Shown here piece by piece: positions 11,753 to 22,737 of a stretch of DNA of 64,000 nt; within the stretch, counting starts at the first letter, position 1, and every line of letters starts with the position of its first letter. The notes beneath the pieces are model-generated. The model was given only the letters and a program-made list of their open reading frames with translations. It was not told the origin of the DNA and searched no databases. Position numbers and translations under genes: made by a program. Source of the stretch: Lineus longissimus (lineage: Eukaryota; Nemertea; Pilidiophora; Heteronemertea; Lineidae); the NCBI RefSeq assembly GCF_910592395.1, contig NC_088312.1, forward strand, positions 21,521,292-21,585,291, given 5' to 3'.

Positions 11753-12919
11753 TCAATCCCTTTGTGAAAAAGCATTAGTTTTGCTCGACGTTCGTTGGCC
11801 CAAGGAACTTTGGCTGTCTTCTCCACCCCTTCGACCAAAGAACATTCGGAAAACCTCGCGTCGAAACCGTGTTCCACTCACGCAATAAAGAAGGAAATTA
11901 ATTGTGTTATTAACGTAACTTAGTAAGTTTGTGACAGTATAACTAAGTACGTATTGTGCTGTCTGTTTCTTTGTGGTAAATGTACGTATGAGCTGACCAT
12001 ACACGATAAAATGTACAGAAACGGGCAAGGTTAGAAGAACGAACACAACACTGACTGTCGTTAACATGCGGGTCATACCTGTCAGCTGGGCTGTGCGGCA
12101 ATCTTGACTTTCAACTTGACTTTGAAGCTTTTTCCGTGCGCTGTGGCCTTGGATGACTTGGTATAGAATTGAACAGTTACAGTAAGCTATGACAGCGAAA
12201 GGTAGCCCTGAATAGAAGAAAAAATCCAACCAGTACCAAATATGCCGCCAGAATGTCGCATACATAGGGGACGATTCAGCATCAAACTCGCAAACTCCAT
12301 ATTCTCCAACAGGAAATTGGAAGAAAAAGAGAATGTGTGAATTCAAAGCGGAAAGGATTAAAATTAATACAGATAGAACGATGTACACATATTTCCTTGT
12401 ACATATAACCCTCGCTTTTATAGGGTAAGACACAGATATCCATCTCTCGGATGTTAATAAGGTGACAGTCCAGCTTGCAAACTGACGCGAAAAATTCATC
12501 AGAAATCTGTGTAGTGGGCAGAGTTCAGGAATCAGATATGGAAGTTTTCGGTTGTCCAATATTTTTTCCACCCATCTCAGAACCAGCCAGGTTAAAAGTA
12601 CCGCAGTATCTGCCAAAGCAAGAACAATTAGCAAAATTCGTGTCGATGCGTTCCCGAATTGCCTCCGAATCAAGACCAGAATTGTTAATCCATTAAAGAT
12701 AATCCCCAAGACGAGCAAAATTGGGGGGATGTATTTCCAGAGAACAGCCTGTAGCCACCATTCCCAAAAGTTGCTGGTCATGAAATCATTGAACGATATG
12801 GAATCTCCTCTTATTGTTTCGACAGTGGGCCCATGAAAAATTTCCGGTGGTTCAAAAGCCTCCTCCGAAAAAGAGGCATTTGGCACTGAAGGAAAAATGG
12901 ATGTCATGAGTGTGACCAT
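11753..12919 (-). CDS. Rhodopsin-type (class A) GPCR, FMRFamide/peptide-receptor-like, single exon, 388 aa
   Basis: A single open frame with seven hydrophobic segments. Landmarks are an N-glycosylation site in the N-terminus (NAS, residue 14), helix 1 GIIFNG (Asn 76), helix 2 LALAD (Asp 104), the extracellular Cys 134 before helix 3 and a helix 3 end of SERW (residues 157-160) in place of DRY. Helix 5 is SGLPFAVIAYCNCSILY, helix 6 is TLPVSVHFIVY without the usual CWxP, and helix 7 is NNTINFLLYCVSG in place of NPxxY, followed by the basic RFRREVFRMFFGRR of helix 8. Such receptors act at the plasma membrane through G proteins; the ligand is not inferable beyond 'probably peptide'. It is paralogous to 26,300-27,406 and 29,137-30,198 and divergently oriented to them. 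The ATG at 12,917-12,919 is followed by a second Met at residue 5. Confidence 0.85.
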   Translation of the reverse strand: MVTLMTSIFPSVPNASFSEEAFEPPEIFHGPTVETIRGDSISFNDFMTSNFWEWWLQAVLWKYIPPILLVLGIIFNGLTILVLIRRQFGNASTRILLIVLALADTAVLLTWLVLRWVEKILDNRKLPYLIPELCPLHRFLMNFSRQFASWTVTLLTSERWISVSYPIKARVICTRKYVYIVLSVLILILSALNSHILFFFQFPVGEYGVCEFDAESSPMYATFWRHIWYWLDFFFYSGLPFAVIAYCNCSILYQVIQGHSARKKLQSQVESQDCRTAQLTGMTRMLTTVSVVFVLLTLPVSVHFIVYGQLIRTFTTKKQTAQYVLSYTVTNLLSYVNNTINFLLYCVSGTRFRREVFRMFFGRRGGEDSQSSLGQRTSSKTNAFSQRD

Positions 12920-13414
12920 ACTCCCGCTATGTTTAAGGAAAGATTAAAATAACTGCTTTAAACATTTGTCGGATGGTTTATAATAAAGCCTTTGAATCGT
13001 GCGTTTAAAAGTCCCGATCAAGTGCGATGGTTCTGATTTTTTGTGGTCCAAGAAATGTGTAAACTCGATAGACAGTGTATGCATTGTATTTCCGTGACTG
13101 AGTTTTTAAGCATGTTGTCTTGTAAATACGATATATCTCAGTAGTGATCGATGTTCAAAAGAGGCTAAAACGCCTGTTAATGGAAGGGCCGCGCTATAAA
13201 CCTAATTATTTAAAGAAAACCACGAACCTCCTTGTTTATCAGACCCAAACTATATCAGAAGTCTTACCTCCTGGACATAAAGCGTACCGAGAACGAGCCA
13301 CGAATTTCCCAAATTAACAGATTGAAATCTTAGAACTGTCTTTATCATGGATTACTGAAGTAGTCCCAACAATCCTCGTAAAACTGACAAGAACAAAACA
13401 GTCTCAACGCTCAA
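12920..13414. other. Immediate 5' flank of the minus-strand receptor
   Basis: AT-rich non-coding sequence between the receptor start and the duplicated flank block. No TATA box or other decisive promoter element was recognised. Confidence 0.35.
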
Positions 13415-13828
13415 GACAAGTCTTTTGTGTGTTGATAGACTTTTGGGTTAGATATTTGAGCCTGCTTTGATACTTAAATTCCAACAGAAGTCCCGAAGGT
13501 ATATTCCAAGTGATTCATCACGTCTTGCTGACACTTCTGGACAAACTCTCCTTCGGCGACTGTTGTGGCTGAGGAGGATATGATCAGCCCCTCTGTTGAC
13601 GATGACTATTCTACAGCTGACGTCAATATTTGTTCCTGTAGGCCTAGTCCCGTCACATATCAAGCCACTCACTCCAACCCAATGATTAACTCTTTAAGCT
13701 GCATCATTGAGTTGCAATGAATCACATGTGTGCGACTGGCATCTGAATTCATACGCAGTCTTCCTTAAATATGATTGTGCATTTACTTCAAAAGACGGCT
13801 GTGGCTAAATCGAAGTATGAAAAAAAAG
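13415..13828 (-). repeat. Duplicated receptor 5' flank, left (inverted) copy
   Basis: The reverse complement of this block aligns with 25,695-26,115. Shared stretches include TAGCCACAGCCGTCTTTTGA, TGTGATTCATTGCAACTCAA, TGTCCAGAAGTG.CAGCA.GA and the segment around 'CAAATATCTAACCCAAAAGT'. Both copies lie ~0.2-0.5 kb upstream of a receptor start, so the promoter region was duplicated with the gene. A 74-codon minus-strand frame here is not conserved in the other copy. Confidence 0.8.
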
Positions 13829-14353
13829 TAAACGAGAACATGGAGACTTGACAGGGCTGTTGGTTGTCCTTGCAGTAAAGACTACTGTATGCCTAAGATG
13901 AACAGCCTCTAGATACCAGTGATCAGTTGTACATGAATGTCACCATGGGATCATACTGTAGAGAAAGGCCTGCAAGTCTTCCTTGCAGAAACGATGTCCT
14001 CTCAGCCGCATCCACCTAGCATGACGAGCCATCAATACATGTCATCATCACACTGCTGGTGGGAATATGATATGCCAAGTTTTAAATCGCGAGCTGAGCT
14101 CTTATTTACCCCCAAATTGCTATGGCTGCGAGATCTGGCCCTGGGCGGCAATGCCATTAACGCGATTACGTCATATCAAAAATACATGGAAGCTAATAAA
14201 AATCATGTTTGTAACACATTTGACATGAGTCCTCTTATCAACCCCAGATCCTGAACTCTGGGCCGTACGTGCCAAATCCAGGTTCCGAGTCTCGTATTCC
14301 TTGATCATGCGTCTGGGAAATAGCGCTCTCGTCCTTCAAAGACGTTCTAATTT
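13829..14353. other. Spacer between duplicated flank and non-LTR insertion
   Basis: No recognisable gene. A 105-codon plus-strand frame (13,937-14,254) has low complexity of support and no known family. Confidence 0.35.
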
Positions 14354-14409
14354 TCATTGTGCATTCCTTCTTCTTCTTCTGCGTTCAGATTTTCATAACC
14401 ATTATAACC

Positions 14410-14934
14410 TCAAGTCGTGCGCCCAATAAAATCGGCTGTTTGTTGCAGGTCTTCGGCTGTTCCCCATAGCTTAGTCTTCAGTGACAATGGCTCCGGCCAA
14501 AATTCCTGTCTTCTTTTCATCAAGGGACAGTCCTGCAGAATGTGCCTTGGCGTTTGGTCGCCGAGTCCACATTTGCAGGAAGCAGTTGGATGGAGCCCAA
14601 GTCTCTTCAGGTGCTGGTAGAGTTTGCAGTGCCCTGTACGGAGTCGATAGATGGAGAGTTGGTGGATGCTGTCTTTCCATGGCTGGTACCCGTCAGTGTC
14701 GTCTCTCCATTGGTTTTTCAGCTTCGTCTTGAGTAATGTTTTTGATTCCCGGTAGGCCATTCTGGTTTTTGTTTGGTGCTGCTTGCTACCTTCCTTCGCC
14801 AATTGATCTGCTCGTTCATTTCCTGGTACTCCTACGTGAGCTGGTATCCATTGGAGGACTACTCTTCTTTCTTGAAGAAGACTACTTAGGTTCTTCAGTA
14901 GATTCTCCGTCAGTTGGTCTGATGTTGCAGCCAT
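14410..14934 (-). pseudogene. Non-LTR RNase H C-terminal half and cysteine tail
   Basis: Continues the RNase H domain in another frame: VVLQWIPAHVGVPGNERADQ carries the catalytic-domain His and the final Asp. It then runs through LRTGHCKLYQHLKRLGL and SCKCGLGDQTPRHILQDCP, the Cys/His tail common in these elements. It ends at a TGA 45 bp before the target duplication. It is separated from the reverse transcriptase frame by the frameshift near 15,000. Confidence 0.8.
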
Positions 14935-16909
14935 AAGGGTCTGTAATGCGGACAGAGAGTCGGTCAGCAGGACGAGATTGTCTCCTACATCTTCTTGGGT
15001 GGTGATCAGAGGTTAGGACTTGCTTCTCAGCTCTGTAGTTTGAGCAGAGAATGCCGGATGGTACGGATATGGAGTGGGAGCTTCTGTCTTTAAAGTTGAT
15101 AAAAACACCACTTCCTCCATTGCTAACTGCATTCTGAGATGAGCCATCTGTATAGACGTGTGTCCAGGTACTATGGGGATACTTTCTGTCTATCATCTCG
15201 AGGGTGAATGCCTTCTGGACTTCTGGCCTTGCGGATCCTTTTTGCTCGAGGCTTGGAACATGGAGCTCTATCTCTGGAAGATTACGTTCCCTTGACCAGT
15301 TGGAGATTGTGAGGTCTTCGAATAGATCAGGTTCGCTTTCCAGTATGTCCTGGTGTTCCTTTTGCAGGGCCTTCGTGATGGTGTTGATGCTCTTGCGTTT
15401 CAGCCTCGTCATCGGTTCTTTTCGGAGCACGTGGTTTAGGGAATGGGTCTTCAACCGGTTACTTTTTGCTCCCTGTGTCAGAGTCCTGTATTCTCTTCTT
15501 AACTCTAGGGGTTGAATGGCAGCTGTTTTCTCCATGTCCCTAATTGGTGTGCTTCGCATTCCTCCAAGGATGATTCTAAGGCCCATATTTTGCACTTTGT
15601 CCAGCTTTGCTTTGGTAGTGTCAGATGCAGTTACCCATGTGGCAGAGGCGTACTCCATGATTGGTCTTACTGCCCCTATATATACTTGTCTGAGGATTTT
15701 GGTCGTGGCTCCCCAAGTCGTTCCTGCCAGCTTTTTCACCAGTGATAATTTCTTGATAGCCTTTTCCTGGATTCCTTGGATGTGTGGGTTCCATGTCAGG
15801 CGCTTGTCTATGGTTCCTCCTAGGAAGACAGTTGATTCCACTTGGGGTATTGGTTGTGTTCCCATGTGAAGGTTGATTTCTTCCTTCTTGGTTGATAATG
15901 AGAAAAGGATGCTGGCCATCTTAGCAATGTTGACATCAACGAACCACTTTTTCGCCCAGAGTTCCACTTGGTTTACCATGGTCTGAGATCTCTTGATGGC
16001 TGTTGATACATATCGGCAGGCAGTCCAAGCTGCAAGGTTGTCTGCATGGAGTGTGTTGCCAATGTGTTCTTCAAAGGATGCTGTGATGGTATCTATGTAC
16101 ACCAAAAAAAGGGTGGGTGAGATACCTCCTCCTTGTGGAACGCCTTCTCTCAAATTCACGAGGTTGCTGGTGGTACCATCAATTTTCACTCTTGCGCTGC
16201 GGTTGTGTAGGAAGTTTCGTAGCCAGTTGTGCATTTTCCCTTGGATTCCTATCTCAAGTAACTTCAGGAGAAGCCCTTCTTTCCAGACCTTGTCAATAGC
16301 CTTCGAAAGATCGAAGAAGACAGCAATGACGTGTTTCTTCTCTTGGAAGGCATTTTCGATGTCTTGTTCTAGGTAGGCGAGCTGGTCTTCAGTGCTTCTG
16401 TGTTGCCTGTATCCAGACTGGGTGTGGTTAAGGAGTGATTTGCTCTCTAGATACCAAATAAGTCTTTTGTTGACGATTCGCTCCATCAGCTTACTGACAC
16501 AACTAAGTAGGCTTATAGGTCTGTAGCTCTTCGGGCTTTTCTTGTCTTTGCCTTTCTTGTGTATAGGAGTGATGTTGGCCTCTTTCCATTTGGTTGGTAC
16601 TCGACCAGTCTTCCAGCTGTGATTGAATATCTGGAGGAGTACGTTCTTGGCTCCGGATCCGAGGTTTTTTAGCATATCATTGGTAATCTCATCAGGGCCT
16701 GGGGCTTTCTTCATCTTTAGTTTTCCTAGGGCTGATTCCAGTTCTTGGAGGGAAATGGATTCAGTCATGCATGCGTCTGGCTTAGATGTTTTCCTTTTGA
16801 TTTCTTCCGTTTTCTCTCTCACCTCTTTTGTTCTCTCCCTGGTGACTTTGGTTTCACTCTCCTGTTGATAGCTGTGAACGAGGGCGTTTGCAGCTGCTTT
16901 ACCAGTCAC
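14882..16909 (-). pseudogene. Non-LTR reverse transcriptase with damaged active site
   Basis: A 675-codon frame shows the standard order of blocks: KMKKAPGPDEITNDMLK, PTKWKEANITPIHKKGK, YRPISLLSCVSKLMERIV, QSGYRQHRSTEDQL, AVFFDLSKAIDKVW and LREGVPQGGGISPTLF. The catalytic box reads LHADN (16,037-16,048), where active enzymes have YADD or FADD. The second catalytic Asp is therefore Asn and the aromatic residue is His. The upstream block has AIDKVW where AFDKVW is usual. The frame then enters RNase H (VYTDGSSQNA...GGSGV) and is lost by a frameshift near 15,000. The copy is most likely dead. Confidence 0.85.
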
Positions 16910-16993
16910 TAGGCCTCGCTCAGTTTGTAGAGTGATTTTGGCTCTTTTCCAGTTGTCATCATTCAGAGTTTTGGTTAGTTGCCAAAGTTTTTG

Positions 16994-17205
16994 TTAGTCT
17001 TTCTCCATGTTTAGGGAAGCAGTTTTCTCACTCCAGCTAGTGCGCATTTGCTGCAACATTTCCCGGTTGAAAAGTGCTTTAGCTTGGTTATGTTTGGCAA
17101 CATTTTGGTCTGATGGGTGATTCTCCATTATCTCTCTTGCTTCACACAGTTGCTTGTGTAGGTTGTCCAGTGCAGTACTCCAATACGGCCTGTAGTCCTT
17201 ACGTC
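16994..17205 (-). pseudogene. Non-LTR ORF2 linker fragment
   Basis: The minus-strand frame includes KDYRPYWSTALDNLHKQL and NREMLQQMRTSW..KTASLNMEKD, the typical region between endonuclease and reverse transcriptase in Jockey-like elements. Its apparent ATG lies inside the target-site duplication, so it is a product of the truncation junction and not a real start. A stop and frame change separate it from the reverse transcriptase frame. Confidence 0.7.
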
Positions 17206-17219
17206 TCATTGTGCATTCC

Positions 17220-18828
17220 GATCTTGAGATCTTAAGGTTTTAGTCCCTATAAATGTATTACAGATAGTAAGGAATATGGCGTCTCTTAGTCAGATAGGCT
17301 GGGTGAAAGTGCCAGAAAGACTACATTACTTGGTATCAAAACGCCAAATTTGATGGATTTTGTACAATTTTGACATACGTCATTTGAACTTAACAGCCGC
17401 GTCATACGCTTTTCAAAACAGACCTATCGGAATAGCAGCTGTCATATTTCTATCTATTGGTAATATGTTTAAAGGGTCTAAAGTCACTGGGAAAAAAAGT
17501 TAGCAGTACATGTATATTTGAATTTGTAATAGAAGGTCTTGAAAAACGCAATAGACAGTTTTAGGGCATTTCCCCTGCTCATAGATTTTATTAAACTCTT
17601 GATGCAATGTTCCTTGGGATCCATTCAACAAGTTCCAGCACAAAACATTTTGTTACAATATGTTTGGGTTAGTGGTTGTTCATCAGGTATACCTACGCGC
17701 GATTTTCTGATTTATCAGTACTTCTCTCCCCTCGTACACACGTACGCCAGAGCCCCAATTGCCATCTGCGTCTGTACGCATATCGATAGCCATCAGTCCC
17801 CTGCTCATTTTTTCCCTTGACATGTGGGCGAATGTTTCCAAGTGCAGTGTTTCATTCGGCCAAACTGCACTGCAGCGAAAAGTATTCATTGCAGTAGCGT
17901 GATTGATGCAAACATGACTGATGTCAAATTCCACTCATAAACAAATTGCCTTTCACATTTGTCCATGTTTTGAGAAAAACGAAAAAAGCAATCCCATATA
18001 CTAATAAATCAATATTTATTCGTGAATATTTTATATGAATACAATAAAAAGGCAAATGTAATGAACATGAACTTTTATTACATAACAGCCCCTAGTGACT
18101 TTCAGGCAATTTTCATATGACTTAGGCAATATCACAGCCTGAGATAGGCAAAATTATTGTCAGAATCAGTGACTTAGGCATTTTTCCCCTCTTTGACAAA
18201 GTAACTTAATTCATTTGTGACACAGTGAATCAAATGCAAAAATGCTAAATTTGCTGTTGATAATGGGTATCACACGCATTGCCAGTAACCACGGTAATTC
18301 AGCTCCAGCATGAGGCAGACTGTCAGAGAATTGGAACCTGCTCAAATTGCCTCTGCCAGGTAAAATTGTCTAACTCAGATTCTGAGTCAGGCAGATTTAC
18401 GTTCAATGTATTTTGGACACCAATATATTGCCAATGAGATTGCATTTTTACAGAAGGTGTATCACGTGGTTGGGAGTTGAGATAGGCAGATATCTAACTC
18501 CAAAAATTGAGTTAGGCAATTTTTTTAGAAGCATGACGATTTGTTACCTTCACAACATTACACAAACAGGTTTTTTTATTAGCATCAATGTATATTTTAC
18601 ATTTGAACTAACATCGCCGTAGGGCCTAATCTCGCAGCAAGAGAAATTTGAGAAAGATAAGTGCTCAGATTAAAAAGTTGTCATATTTTATTCTCATTAG
18701 CTATGATGATGATATGGTGTTAATGACCGGTGACGCTAGCTGGAGATGGCTCGGATGATTCGGACATATTACTGCAATCGGAAGGTAGACTCGCAGGTCA
18801 TTCTCTACAGAACGGTATCTATGGTGAC
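17220..18828. other. Non-coding spacer with scattered TAGGCA motifs
   Basis: AT-rich sequence between the two retroelements. From about 18,100 to 18,520 the motif TAGGCA or CAGGCA, usually preceded by GACT, GAGA or GAGT and followed by A/T-rich sequence, recurs at least six times at irregular spacing. No gene was recognised. Confidence 0.4.
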
Positions 18829-18990
18829 ATTTTATGTCGTTCATACTCTACCCAGGTCAGACTTTTGCATGTGTACTCCATTCGGACACACCCGAGGAAG
18901 AAATAATCTATTTACAATAGAAATCTCTTAGCTAGTTCGCTTAGCTACACCTAGGCGGCGCCCCTATACAGCCTCTGCCTCGTGTGAGCC
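18829..18990 (+). repeat. DIRS left inverted terminal repeat
   Basis: Matches the reverse complement of 25,409-25,593 through AGTTCGCTTAGCTACACCTA and GCCTCTGCCTCGTGTGAGCC with few differences. The outermost ~20 bp differ between the ends (ATTTTATGTCG here, AATTTCCATTTCCTGTGG at the other end), as expected for DIRS ends. Confidence 0.9.
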
Positions 18991-19488
18991 GCCATAATCA
19001 GTACTTTTTCCTCGGCACATTGTTGCACACTGTTCCGAGTTTTTCTACGTTGTTTTCACCAAATTTTGGTCGATCCTACGTTCGAGAAGGACACCCCGGG
19101 ACACCTTCGGGAAGCTTATTATCTCTAGGAGACGGGTGAGATCGTTCTTTTACCATCCTCCCTCGATTTCTGCTTTTGGAGCGTGCTTTTTCTGCCGTCT
19201 CCCAAGAAATTTTTTCTCCGTTTTCCCGGGCTGTTGGTCACGTGACCGTTCGTTTTTATACTTTTGTGGTTTTTCTGTTAGAAATTTCGGCGTAATGACA
19301 TCGTTATTGCCGTCCTTTCTTTCTTCTTTGGGTGTTCCTCCCTTTGTTTTGGACCTCCTGCCCTTCAGGGCGGGTTTCCGAGGTCCGTTTACGGGTGTAT
19401 CGGGGATTCATAGTCCCCGGCCCGGTTCTTCCCCGTGTCGGGGTGCGGGTAGTTCCGCCCCATTGGGCCGGACCCTTTCGCCCCCGGG

Positions 19489-19854
19489 ATGCCTTCCTCT
19501 TCTCCCGGCACCGCCGGCAAGAAGATGAAGAAGGTGAGGAGAGGAGCACGGCCCTCAAAGGGAAGGGGGTCTTTGACTCCCTCTCCCTCGCCCTCCTCAC
19601 GGACCCCCGCTAAGCGGCGAGGTCCACGGGGCTCTGGGGGGGTTTCGACCCCTCCCGACCCCTCCCCCCAGGCCGGGCACCCCTCTTTTGGGGGTGTGCC
19701 CCCTGGGGAGGCCTTGGGTTTGAGTGTTGGTGACCCTGATTCAGGGACACTCCTCAGGGTTAGCCCTGCCCCCTTTCCAGGGCTCCGGGTGGGACTCTGG
19801 ACATTTTACGTCCCGATCCCCCCGCCGACGCCCCCTCCTGTCATGGGTTGGTGA
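19489..19854 (+). pseudogene. DIRS gag-like N-terminal segment
   Basis: A 121-codon frame beginning MPSSSPGTAGKKMKKVRRGA, a basic, Ser/Pro/Gly-rich start like those of DIRS gag proteins. It is in the same codon register as the frame from 20,194, but a TGA at 19,852-19,854 and out-of-frame sequence lie between. Either the gag is broken here or a short intron has been missed. Confidence 0.45.
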
Positions 19855-20193
19855 GCAGCGTCGCCCCCGGTGAGCCGCCTGTAATTTCAGGTGTGCTCCC
19901 CCGTCCCTCTCCTAGGTTTGCGACGGGGTTGCGGCCGCTGCCCTTGCCAGCGGCTCTGCCAGCGCCACGGTTGAGTCCACGGCCACTCCGGGGATCCGCC
20001 ACCCCTTCGCTTTGGGGCGGGCTCGTCCGTCCGACCCTCACTCTGTGAGTCGGTCGTCTCTTCGGATGTCCCCTGGCGGGGCAAGACCGGTTTTTTACCT
20101 TCCCGTCTTTGCCGCCGTTCACCGCATCCGGAGGTGTCCTGCCCGGTGTGGGCAGGGGGTCAGTGATCGACCACTATTCACGGGCGAGGGGCC

Positions 20194-21868
20194 TTGGTGC
20201 CCCCCCCCCGTTATGGGTGCCGTCAGACCGACTATTTCCCCGGTCCGACCCCACCCTGCTCTGTCGGGTATGTCGGGGTTGACGGGTGTGGCTGCCGGTC
20301 AGGCATGCCCCCCTCCCCCCCTCCCGTGTCTGCCCCACGGGAGTCCGATTTGAGCTCTGAGCCTCTGCCTCTTGCTTCCTCTCTCACGGAGGATCAACGG
20401 CAGTTGCTTAGGTGCCTGACGGACCGCATGGAGGTTTCCAACCTCCATGACAGGTCCTCGGCTCGCCCGGCCGAGAGGCCGGTGGCTTTTGATTTGAGTC
20501 ATCAGCCAATGGACTGTGAGTTTAGCGACTCACAGTCTTTTTCGGCCTCTCAGGCTGACCCCCCCTCTGGGGGTGAGGACTCCGCCATTGTCGCGGGTAT
20601 GCGCGACTTGCGCGCTCTTGTTCGGCAATTTGTGCCGCAAGACACATGTCCTCTCCCGACGGTCAACCCCGCCCTCGGTAAGGTGCCGTTCGACTTGTTC
20701 GGCGACGCCTCCGAGCAGGAGTCGGATGCGGTCCCTGACCGGGCTTTCCAGGAATTGCCCGCGTCTCCGGCCCTGATTAGAGCCTCCACATGGTTGGATA
20801 CGGCTCTCAGGGATACAGCACCTTCTTTCGGGGGTCACCAGCGCGCCCTGGTCTCGACGCTCCCGTCTACGGGACCGGGTGCCTGGACTCAGGCTGGGAA
20901 GCGATTCACGACCGCTTCCCCTCCAAGCCTGTCCTATAGATCCGATTATTATCGGGTCTCACCGTCGGGAACCGACCCGGTTTCACTGTCGCCCCTCAAG
21001 GACGACATCCAACTTTCGGGTTTGGTACCCCCTAAAGTCCTCTCTTCTTCGGCCTTAAAGGATGCGAAGAATGACGAGGCCCTGGCTAAGGAGACCCAGG
21101 CGGTGTTATCCTACGCCGACCTGACTCTGTGTGCCCTTACCAGGTCTCTAGCCACGGATGCCTCGGAGGAACAGCGTATTCTCGCGATGTCCCTCCAGCA
21201 GTCCCTGCAGCATGCCTGTGATCTGGCTGCTAAGCAGGCGGCTAACGGCGTGCTAAAACGCCGCAACCTGCTCATCGGGGGGGGGGGGGGGGGGGGGGGG
21301 TTGAGCACGGTCAGGTCACAGTTTCTGCGGGGGGCATTAAGGACCGCTCCATTGAGCGGCCCTTTCTTGTTTCATGACTCCCTGCCTGACACCATGGGTG
21401 CTCAGGCACAGTCTGATCGCCTGATGGAGTCAGTCTCGACTCCCCAGGCTGCCCCCCCCGTCCGCGTTCCTATTCACAGGCCGCGGGCAGGGGACAACAG
21501 GTGGGGTCTCGACGCCCCCGAGGTTCGTCGGCTCCTCGTGGGCCCTCGTCCTCACGTGGCTCCTCCTCCTTTCGTCCCCAAGGGCAGGCAGAAGCTGCGG
21601 CTCCCTCTCGCCGCTCCAATAAGCGCCACCGCTCCTCAGGCAGGGGCGGGGGCGGCGGGCAGCCCAAGCATCCCTTCCAAGAGAAGGGTCGCGGGGGCAA
21701 GCGCAAGTGACTCTTTAGTCCTTCCTCCTGCGCCTCCAGGTGGCGCCCCCACAGTTGGCGTCGTGTGTGGCAGACTGCGACACTTCGCAGACTTTTGGGA
21801 CCGGTGGTGTCAAAAAGACTCCCCCGTGCCGGATATGCTCCGACACGGTGTCCGATTGGACTTTTCCC
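20194..21868 (+). pseudogene. DIRS gag-like region, fused by frame to the start of pol
   Basis: Conserved helical gag features are visible: PALIRASTWLDTALRD, LSSSALKDAKNDEALAKE, a run of Leu/Ala-rich helices, and a loss of similarity at the Ser/Arg/Gly-rich C-terminus. A 24-G run at 21,277-21,300 is translated as glycines. The frame continues into the pre-RT block (VVCGRLRHFADFWDRW, then the VLRxGYRLxF-like DMLRHGVRLDFSRPPP). The reading frame of reverse transcriptase then shifts at the C run near 21,870. Confidence 0.7.
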
Positions 21869-22737
21869 GTCCCCCCCCCTATGAGGTCGACCCCCACCCC
21901 GGTGTCCCCGCCAGTAGACCCCATCAGGGCGCTTGCCCTTCGATCGGAGGTCCTGTCTCTTCTCAAGAAGCAGGCAGTGAGGCTGGTGGACAACCATTCG
22001 TCCCCGGGCTTTTACAGCCACGTCTTCTTGGTCCCCAAGAAGTCGGGGAAGTGGAGACTGGTCATCGACCTGTCCACCTTGAATCGGTTCCTCCGGGTCC
22101 CCAGCTTCAAGATGGAGACAACCAGGTCAGTAGCGGTCGCGGTGCAGCCCAACGATTGGGCTATCTCTCTGGACCTTCAGGTTGCGTATTTACACGTCCC
22201 GGTCCATCCAGAGTTTCAGCCTTTCCTTCGTTTTTTCTTCGAAGGAAAGGTTTATCAGTTTCAGGCCCTTCCTTTCGGCCTGGCTTCTGCTCCGCTGATT
22301 TTCACAACAGTCGTCAAGGCGTTTGCCGCGCCTTTTCACGCCATGGGCTTAAAGCTCCATTGCTATCTCGACGACTGGCTGCTACGGCACCAGGCTCATC
22401 GCCGTCTGGGAAAGCAGGCAAAGTTTCTGCTCGTCACAACCGGACAGGCAGGGTGGTTGATAAATTGGGACAAATCCGAGCTGGACGCAGCTCAGGATTA
22501 TGTCTTCGTGGGGGTGCGATTTCGCACACGAGAGGGCCTGATGTCCCCCCCTCCGGACCGAATTCGCAAGATTCGGTCCTTGGTCGGGATTTTTCGCCGT
22601 CAGGACAGCGCCACAGCCGGACAGTTTCTGTCGCTGCTGGGGCTGCTCAATTCGGCAGCGGACCAGGTTCCTTTCGGCCGCCTGTATATGCGCCCACTCC
22701 AGCTCCTCCTGCTGTCGAGTTGGCGTCCATTCACGGA
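21740..22737 (+). pseudogene. DIRS reverse transcriptase domain
   Basis: The frame includes HVFLVPKKSGKWRLVIDLST, a second block DWAISLDLQVAYLHVPVHPE and FQALPFGLASAP. The intact catalytic box YLDD is at 22,364-22,375, followed by WLL. It is cut off downstream by a 20-bp tandem duplication (about 22,725-22,765; TCCATTCACGGACTCCCTCG twice), after which the RNase H lies in another frame. The catalytic residues themselves are intact. Confidence 0.85.

Larger units (their letters stand above)
14354..17219 (-). mobile_element. 5'-truncated non-LTR retrotransposon (Jockey/I-like with RNase H), with target-site duplication
   Basis: The 14-bp direct repeat TCATTGTGCATTCC at 14,354-14,367 and 17,206-17,219 brackets the element and is the target-site duplication. 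The 3' end on the minus strand is a GAAGAAGAAGAA tail next to the left copy. The element lacks the endonuclease half: its 5' truncation point is at 17,205, inside the linker between endonuclease and reverse transcriptase. Coding parts run right to left: linker (16,994-17,205), reverse transcriptase (14,882-16,909) and RNase H (to 14,410). It is inserted in the spacer of the inverted receptor duplication. Confidence 0.88.

Noticed and set aside
14417-16868. Many plus-strand frames across the non-LTR element
   Set aside because: Antisense shadows of the reverse transcriptase and RNase H.
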